Below are positions 56,216 to 64,000 of a stretch of DNA of 64,000 bases, in pieces (within the stretch, counting starts at the first letter, position 1; each line of letters opens with the position of its first letter). A program made the translations under genes and the position numbers. The notes below the pieces were generated by a model. That model searched no databases. It had not been told where the DNA came from and was given only the letters and a program-made list of their open reading frames with translations. Origin of the DNA: Aralia elata (Eukaryota > Streptophyta > Magnoliopsida > Apiales > Araliaceae); NCBI GenBank assembly GCA_034770075.1, contig CM068379.1, positions 17,173,506-17,237,505 on the forward strand. Direction: 5' to 3'.

Positions 56216-58631
56216 ATATTAAGTGTTATTTCTCAGAGGCACAATAAAGATCTAGAAGGGGGTTGAATAGATCTCTAAAACTTTTTAGCTTATTAAAGAA
56301 GTATTACCAAGTAGATCATTTTATCAAAATTGAACTTGCACAACGGAATATTAGTTTGAAAACTCCCTTAAAAATTTGTTGAGATCTCAGTTCTGAATTT
56401 AGTTCATGTTAAAGTTAACCATTCATCACATGCATTTAAACACAGTAAATAAATAACAGAATATAAAAGACATAAAGTAAATGACACAAATGAGTTTAAG
56501 TGGTTCAGAGGCTTAACAACTTCTACTCTACTTTTTTACTTCAACAAGTAAGAAATCCACTATAAATTAAGTCACACAGACTAGGACAAATTTTAGTCAC
56601 TCAGACAAGAACACTCTTGCCCTCTTCAAGCCCAGCATACTTGGAACATCATTAGTACATTAAGTACTCTTCAAGTCCATCTGACATGGAATTAGGTTTG
56701 TTGTTGATAAATGTTGGAAGTAATGCTGAGATATCGTTTGAGCTTCGTTGTCTTCAAGTACTCAATAGCTTGATATGATCATCCATGAGATGTGATTGAT
56801 TATTGCAATGATGCTCAGCTTCTTCAGGTACTTAATATCTTCTTGTGATCATCTGTTGCGCTGCTAAGCTTGGTAATTCAGCTTCTTCTTATCCTTGATG
56901 CTTGACAGCTGCTCATGATAGACTCCTAAGATGACCGTGACACTTATTCCTCTTGATACTCAGTAGTTTCTCATGATTGATGTCAAGTTAGCATTGATGC
57001 TCCTCTTCTTCTTGTGCTTAACAGCTTTGAACACTTATCTTAAAGTATAGTTAATCTTCTCTATTTCTTTATCCTTGCAACTCTTAGTGTTCTTGGTGGA
57101 TCGTAGAGTATGCTTCTGTATGTGCTTTCTTGATCATTCACTCTACGATTTTCTATGTCTGTCCACCATCTTTCCAACCTCTCTCTCTTTTTATTGTTCA
57201 AACTAGTGCTCTTTTATAATATGTAGTTTATTTTTCCGTTGGAAGCATTTAATGTGCAGATACTTTAATATCATTGATGTTGACTTTCTAGAGCTGTTGT
57301 GTCAGCGTACTCTTTCTGGCCCATGACCTGTCACATCAACCTGCAGCTTTACTTGTTCATTTGATAGGTCGCTTTCTGCAAACTAGCCGTTAGACACATC
57401 TTTGCTTTCTATCAAGGATATATGGCTGGACAATTTGTGATCTTTTGATTTGCAACGTTTCTCTATCAGATCCCTTGTCAGACCTGACTTTACTCTTCAA
57501 TCTTGTTGTCTCGGTAGAGTAGTAAGAATCGTAGAGTTGAGTTCTACGATTTGCTCAATTTTTTGCTCTGCGAATGAGTGCATTACGAACATTGGGCAGA
57601 CTTGGCATCTTTATTTGTTAAAGACATTTTTACGATCTAGTTGTCTCTTGTAGCTTTACGGTGTCAACTGCTTCTCTACGAACTCTAGATGACTCTGCGA
57701 ACTGACTTATCCTTCATGTAAAGGCAGAGTATCTTTACGAACTAATCTTTACTTGCTCATTCTTCAACTTATCTTCATGACTCGTAAACGAGCTTTACTT
57801 TTGACTTCATATTCAATTATTTGTTCAACTTTATGACTTATCAGCCTCTTCTTTATTCTGATGGTTCTACGAACTTGTAGGTTACTCTATAATACTGACT
57901 TTTTACTATGATTTAGCAGAGTAATTCTACAAACCATTTTTCAACAAACTTCTTCTTTACTGAACGATCCTTGAGTTGCTTTTGCGATTGGTTGAACTAC
58001 TATTCGTTCAGTCTTTACTCAGCAAGCTTTGATTTGCTTAGCTGTTCTTCGATTACTTTATAATCCAATCTGCACTTTGTGAAGTGAGATGATCTTTATG
58101 ATGAGAACATAAACTCTAAGATACATCCCTCCACGATTGTAAAAGAAGACTTTGCTGACTTCTATTTGTTCTTCTATCTCAATCATCATATTACGATTCT
58201 GCAGCTTTACTTTCTTTATATCTTGTGCTTTTCTTTTCAGAATGAAATGAGCTTTACGAGTCTTTGTCCACTTTATGAAATGATCTATACTTTGCTTAGT
58301 GAATTCTACAGCTTGTGCATCTGTTCTACGATCCATCTGATGTGCTATGAGCACTAGTTGACTCTACGATCCATATTGACTTTACGAATTGGCAAAGTAA
58401 CTTTATGAACACTGAATTCCTAATGACTATATATTAAATTTATTTAGTAAGATCAATCTAACATCCTTGATCTTTCTAGTCTAAGTTCTTGTACACATAA
58501 TTCTTTGAAGGACTTTACAAAATTTGCTATATAAGTATACATTGGTCATTCAATCTTTGAATGTCTAGATTACTCTGCTTACAACATTCACATTATGAAT
58601 ATATGTAGAGTAACTATATGATAAGATCAAC

Positions 58632-58817
58632 CTAAGGAGGAAGCTTATTTCTACGATGGTATAATTCTAACTCTCCATCTCTTTCGTTTATTCGATAATT
58701 GAACACAAGGAAAGATCATGGTGATGGTTTGTATTAAAATTTTAAAATTCGTTTTATCACGCTTCCGCTCTATTTATCTAATTTGATTGCATATTTGCGT
58801 TATATACAAACCTAACA
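58632..58817 (+). repeat. LTR 3'-end fragment, plus orientation (arm of an inverted repeat)
   Basis: Ends ..ACAAACCTAACA. It is the inverted counterpart of 59456-59636, with over 85% visual identity including AACACAAGGAAAGATCATGG and TTTTATCACGCTTC. Confidence 0.7.
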
Positions 58818-58989
58818 CTTACATCGTTATGTAATATATGAGAGATGTTAGAAAATTGATACATGGATGAATATCGTGAACTACATTGTTATACATAGTT
58901 TGATGATATTCAACGGATGAATTAAGAATTGTAAGATTGAAGTTCTAGTGATTTTGAATGTCGTAAAGTCCTTATAAAAAAATAAATGT

Positions 58990-59420
58990 ACAAAGACTTA
59001 CAGTTATAAATAGAACAACAGGTGAGAAGGTTTTATCATAGTCAACTCCTTGTCTTTGTTTGAAACCTTTTGCAACCAGTCGGGCCTTATAGGTCTCCAC
59101 CTTGCCGTCTGCTCCAGTCTTTCTCTTAAAGACCTATTTGCACCCAATAGGTTTAATGCCCTCAGGTGGTGAAACCAAAGTCCATACTTGGTTTTCATAC
59201 ATGGAGTTCATCTCGGATTTCATGGCTTCTAGTCATTTCTCTGAGTCTTTACTACTCATAGCCTCTTCGTAAGTCAATGGATTATTATCATCTATGATGC
59301 GTACCTCATCATCGTCCTCTATGATGAATCCATACCTATCAGGTATCTTCGGTACTCTTCTAGATTTACGAATAGGTTGTGGTACATTAGGTTCTTCCAC
59401 TTGGTCAGGTATCACAAAAA
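58990..59420 (-). pseudogene. Copia pol fragment (integrase/reverse-transcriptase linker and RT start), stop-containing
   Basis: Minus-strand reading gives IPDRYGF, NPLTYEEAM, LEAMKSEMNSMYENQVWTL, PIGCK, KARLVAKGF and DYDKTFSPV, the order found at the start of Copia reverse transcriptase. Two Trp codons have become stops (after SEK and after PIGCK). Gag, protease, integrase core and most of the RT are missing. It lies between two LTR ends in opposite orientation. Confidence 0.85.
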
Positions 59421-59455
59421 TTAATAATTAACACAAGGATTGGATCTGATACCAC

Positions 59456-61219
59456 TGTTAGGTTTGTATATAATGCAAGCATGCAATCAAATTATATAAA
59501 TAGAGAAGCGTGATAAAACGGATTTTAAAATTTTAATACAAACCATCACCATGATCTTTCCTTGTGTTCAATTATCGAATAAACGAAAGAGATAGAGAGT
59601 TAGAATTATACCCTTGTAGAAACAAGCTTCCTCAGGTACAAGTTTAACTCCAAAAATCCTTCGCGTTCTCCTTGAATTCAATGGTGTGATTCCTTCTTTT
59701 GATCAACGTTAGCCACCCAAGTGTTTGGCCACTAGAGATGATCCACCAAGGAATAATAGTTGTTCAAGAAGTTGGATGTTGGCAAAACCCTAGAATCTAT
59801 CTCTATAGAAATTATTTGTACTCTCCACAATCTAATGCAAGAGTGTGTAACCCTAATCTATGATAAGACTCATCTTATTTATAGATGTAGGAAAACCCTT
59901 CCCTAAACTATTTAGGATTAGAGTTTTTATTCTAATTAAACTCTTTTAATTAAATCAAACTCCTAATCTAATTAGGAAGTCATGAGAGAGTACTTATATT
60001 AATTAATTTCCAATCCCTATTAGGAATTAAATAATAGTAATAGTAATAGTAATAATAAGACTCCTCTTATTAATTTATATTTAATATTTTTAAAATATTA
60101 AATAATAAATATTAAGCTATTTAATTTATTCTATCTCCATAGACTAAATTAAATACACTTAACTTATTATTACAATTATGTTATTTACTTCTTAAATAAA
60201 TATTTTCCTTTTGCGGTGTGACCCTTTAGGTTCTCCATATTAAACCGGTTGTGAATAAATCATTAGAACAATTCTAATCTTATTTAAATAAATAAATTAA
60301 ATTATTTAATTCATTTAAATAAATAACATTTATTCTACAATAAGGGTAAGCCCCCTTAGCGATCAACGACTTTCTAGATAATATAGATTTCAACATTAAT
60401 CACAAAAGAACCTTTCAGTGAATAGTTATCGTTCAATTCAATCCTTCTACCATACAATGTCCCAATTAAATATAAGACATGGAATTACTGTCAAGTCTTA
60501 TTTTATTTAATTATATGTATTTCGATTCCCAAATGCACAACTCTAAATAACGCAGATTAAAAACTCCTTTCTAATTTCATTCTTCCTTGGCCAAGGAATA
60601 CTGAGTTGTCATTTATCGAATCACATAGGATATTCACATCTTTTACTAGACGTGGTAGATTCTTTATTGATCATTCACCTATCTCCATGTACAACTTATT
60701 ATACACAAGCATACCCTTTGATATACCCTAAAGGTCTTAAGGGACATGTCAAAGTATAACTCATCATAAACAAGATACTATGATGATCTTAAGTCCAAGG
60801 ATCACTTGTACTACTATCACTAGAGGAATTCCTATTGACAGGCGAGTAAAACTCCATTAGGTATTCCTTAGCGAGCCACGTTCAGTGAACTTATATTCCA
60901 ATAAGCACCTACATACTTACTTTAATATCTCCACACAAATGATTATGAGATCAATCATCCTCTTCATAAGAGCAAACAACGTATATACTAATTTATCCGG
61001 ATTCACTAATTCCCTTTTTAATAATCCAACGATTAGGAACGATTTTAGTTTTAAGCGATCTAGAATTTAGATCTCATTAGCATGATCATCATCATGATTC
61101 TAAAGGTATTGCTTAAAACTATGGATTTATCACATTAAATAACAGCACCATGTAGATAAAGTAAAATGCCTTTAATACTTTTATTAATAAATGAATAAGA
61201 TTACAGAGTATATGTTACA
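59456..61219 (-). mobile_element. Nested Copia LTR, minus strand
   Basis: On the minus strand it ends ..ACAAACCTAACA at 59456 and is followed by the primer site GTGGTATCAGATCC (about 59455-59442). A plausible start is TGTAACATATACTCTG at 61219, giving 1.76 kb. The inner end is well supported; the outer end is tentative. Confidence 0.45.
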
Positions 61220-61475
61220 TCATATCAAATATGATTAGCTTATGTGCATACTACTTTCAGTAAGCACACAATTAGATAGTTCATATATATCAATGTGATC
61301 ACATATAGGCGTATAATCACTTAGCACATAAATATCTAATCACTTAGATAATCAAGATGTAGTCACATTAGCACATAAACACATAATCACTTAAACAATT
61401 AATCACATAAGCACGTAGATATAATTTTATTTAAATAATCAAGATAGTCATCATCAAATTAGACAACATTCAACA

Positions 61476-62440
61476 ATCTCCCCCTATTTGATGATGACAA
61501 AGCCACTAATCACTAACTGTAAAATGTATTTGTTGAAAATATAAATTATGTCTTAAAATACAATAAGACACTGTACTGCTAGTGCAAAAAGATAAGTTGT
61601 ATCACTTAAATAGAAATGCTTACAAATGCTTACAAGATTTGCCAGACAAAAATAACCTAATGCTTACCTAAGCTTACTTACATTTTGATTCTTTTTCTTC
61701 TCCCCCCTGACTTTGGCAAACTTAATCTTGGCTCTGTTGATTAGATTCTTGGTCTCCCCCTAATCTATTTACCTTCATTTCTTCTTCTTTTTCTTCATTA
61801 TTTGCTTCTTTCTTCTCCCCCTTACCGCAACCCTTTCTTCTTCAATTTATGTTCCTTTTTTGGTCTCTCCCTGACTAATATGCTTTTTTTCTCTCCCTTT
61901 TTTTGTCATCATCACCTAGCAGGATAGGTTGTCACCTTGGGTGATTATCTCGAAATGTAGAACTGAGTTCAAGGATTTTGTCTGTTATGGTCTTGATAGG
62001 ATCCTCAGTCTGCTGGCGAAGATATTGGACAAACTGTTGTTGCTCTTGGAATGTTCTCAAGAATCCTTCTTTAATGAAAGCATCTTCCATGAATAGATTA
62101 ACAAGGATGACATTTGTCTCTTGAGGATATGGAGAAGAAGATAATGCTTTTGAGGAGTTGAGTGAAGTGGATTCTTGATGTGATATAAGGAATGGAAAGA
62201 GGATGGGTGTAAGATTTTATGGATAAGACAAAGTATTATCAGAATCAATCATAGAGTTTTGGGACTCAATGATAGGAGGAATAAGTAAATTTTCATAGTC
62301 CGTAAAGTGTTGGAACTCTACGACTGGAAGGGTAGTATTCTGGATATTGTTCATAGAGTGTTGGGATTGTGTTGAAAATAATAATCTCATGCACACTAGA
62401 GAAAATGGAGAAGATATTATCACAAAAGAAGTTTTATATT
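61476..62440 (-). mobile_element. 3' internal region of a Sirevirus-like element
   Basis: Read on the minus strand, repeated polypurine tracts (GGGGGAGA-type at 61476-61485, 61700-61710, 61753-61760 and 61814-61822) precede the LTR. Multiple polypurine tracts are a known Sirevirus feature. Upstream are short open pieces (62057-62423) with MEDAFIKEGFLRTF and DDDKK-like words, broken by stops. No pol is present. The link to the LTR at 56224-61475 is by adjacency. Confidence 0.4.
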
Positions 62441-64000
62441 TTTTTCTTACTTCAAATGAGTTGAGTACATAAGTATTTATAGGAATCTCCTAACTTGTAT
62501 AAACCCAAATACATGAATGAACACTTAATAAAAAAATAACTCCCTAAACACCTTTTCAACTAGCTACATGAACCTTCAAATACATGACCTTTTTGACAGT
62601 CCAAATCAAGCCTCAAAAGTGCCCTGCCGTAACTATTTTCAATAGGTTCTTTTTTAAAAAAAACGATTTTTCCACTTGGTTCAATCCATACCAAACCTTT
62701 AATTAGCGATGTATATTATACGTATACATAACCTTATTCTTGGTTCCGCTAAATTTCCATTTTTAAGGTGAAACAGTCCTATTAGGACTTTTATCGAACA
62801 TGATATGTGCGTTAATTAAACGAATTGATTTCTTAAGTATTCATTTACGTTTTAACCCGAATTCGCCATCCTTATTACTCCACACAACAACTATGCTCCA
62901 TGTTTCTAATTTAATCAATACCAACCAATTACACAATCAATTCACATGTAACTTATCTATTTAACTAACTAACTTCATATGCTAACTAACTGACTTTATA
63001 CAAACTTTGTATTCCTTAACAAAAACATAACAAGAATGAATTATATTACCTTTTGTTTGCTAAAGCTCCCTTTAATCCTACTATAGCAAATTCTTAGTTA
63101 CTGAAGCTTCAATTCCTCTTTTTTTAGCCGAATGGGTGGGATTGGAATTAAAAGGGAAGGGTGTCGGGTGGAGCAGGGAATTGGGCAGGGGGAGCTTCAG
63201 ATGGAATGGGCAGGGAAGAGGAAGGCAAGAATGACTTGGTTTGATTTCTAGAACAACTATTCTTGTTTCCCACGGATTATACTTGCTCCCTAAAAATTTT
63301 ACTTGATTGCCAGCTCCTACTTCCTTTTCTCATGTCCCTGCCATAACTCATGCTAACTTATTTCCCTTACTAACTCAGTTACTTGAAGGTTACCCAGCTA
63401 GCTTATACTTCATAATACATATATGCACAGTACCCCTTTTATTGCAATAATAAACTACCAATTCATATATTACATAAATAATATACATAATATAATACAC
63501 ATACAATACTTTTTATAACGTACTATATATTCAAAATCCTTTTCCATATAAATGGAAATTATACATTAAATAAAAATAAAAAATTAAATATTTGATGTAA
63601 TAATTTCTCTATATTAAAATAATTTAATTCTATAATTTATTAATATACCTTATTTAATGTATACAATAAATTTTGTATATGTACTAGCAATTTATTTACT
63701 CGCAGTAAATATATAATATTATATTCACTTCATCACATATATACATATATTACACCGTACATATTTGTAACGGTCGAGAATTCAGACTATCCTTGTAAAT
63801 AGGATTTTCATATTTACTAAATAAAGTGAATATTTGATAGAAATGCTTATGTGTTATGTGTGTGAAGGTAGATTTTGACCTAATGAATGTGATATATGGT
63901 TTTTAACACGTGCCACGGTTTCATAGGCGAAATAAAATTTTTTCGAGAAACCACTAAATAACTATTCATAAAATAAAAACACTATTCATCGCATGACGGA
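62441..64000. other. AT-rich repeat-like DNA, no gene seen
   Basis: No open frame or known motif supports a gene. Around 62440-62520 the minus strand has a TATA-like CCTATAAATAC that could belong to another LTR. The last 240 bp (ACGGTCGAGAATTC.., TTTTTTCGAGAAACC) resemble gypsy LTR debris but are cut by the window edge. Confidence 0.4.

Larger units (their letters stand above)
56224..61475 (-). mobile_element. Sirevirus-like Copia LTR, minus strand, interrupted by a nested element
   Basis: On the minus strand the LTR starts TGTTGAATGTTGTC (61475 downward), immediately after the polypurine tract GGGGGAGAT. It ends ..AAATAACA at 56224. Without the nested material (about 58632-61219) it would be about 2.66 kb. 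The GAGGGGG-type start near the distal end (AAGATCTAGAAGGGGGTTGAA in plus sense) and the GATGATGACAAA..GGGGGAGA context of the tract are familiar from plant Copia elements of the Sirevirus type. No open frame is seen in the LTR. The boundary at 56224 is inferred from TG..CA logic. Confidence 0.45.

Overview
The window is nuclear DNA of a dicot plant. It is AT-rich, has plant-type introns, plant LTR retrotransposons with initiator-Met-tRNA primer sites, a tRNA-derived SINE, a plant Pumilio gene with a leader intron, and the 3' exons of an OTU-type deubiquitinase gene. No species is claimed.

The main structure is a head-to-tail tandem duplication with a period of about 22 kb. Bases 1-18779 (copy 1, which starts upstream of the window) match 22188-40832 (copy 2). 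The repeat unit is best defined as 18780-40832, about 22.05 kb. Its left edge lies inside a coding exon of the OTU gene (+ strand). Its right edge lies inside the gag-pol frame of a Tnt1/Tork-like Copia element sitting in intron 9 of a Pumilio gene (- strand). At the copy1/copy2 junction (about 18778-18780) the Copia gag-protease frame is fused, in phase, to the last three exons of the OTU gene. The intact OTU gene should lie mostly upstream of the window and end in copy 1 (last exon 1276-1331). The intact Pumilio gene (53587 down to 37633, 10 coding exons plus a 5' UTR exon, 1023 residues) uses the copy 2 side. Copy 1 keeps only an orphan set of Pumilio exons 10-11.

Each copy of the unit holds, in order: the OTU 3' end; a 1.1 kb hAT-like non-autonomous element; a 4.58 kb LTR with TG..CA ends and a 5-bp target duplication (solo LTR) carrying an internal array of AATCCAG..CTGGATT units; a small decayed organellar LSU-rRNA fragment; (ATT)n and (TA)n microsatellites; a 1.28 kb fold-back element tipped by perfect 24-bp palindromes; Pumilio exons 11 and 10; and the Copia element. 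The Copia element is truncated in copy 1. In copy 2 it is complete (38909-44201), with apparently identical 303-bp LTRs, a 5-bp TSD and a 1346-codon open frame.

From 44.2 to 54.2 kb lies the rest of the Pumilio gene, with a SINE in intron 8 and an LTR-like patch in intron 6. From 54.2 kb to the end there is no host gene I can support. That stretch holds nested and broken LTR retrotransposons: a gypsy/copia-type LTR plus gag start at 55.46 kb, and a Sirevirus-like LTR on the minus strand interrupted by another Copia relative with inverted LTR ends and a stop-containing reverse transcriptase fragment.

Most differences I noticed between the two 22 kb copies are short length changes, often extra bases in copy 1. 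Real divergence therefore has to be separated from unpolished long-read sequence before the junction and the chimeric gene are trusted.
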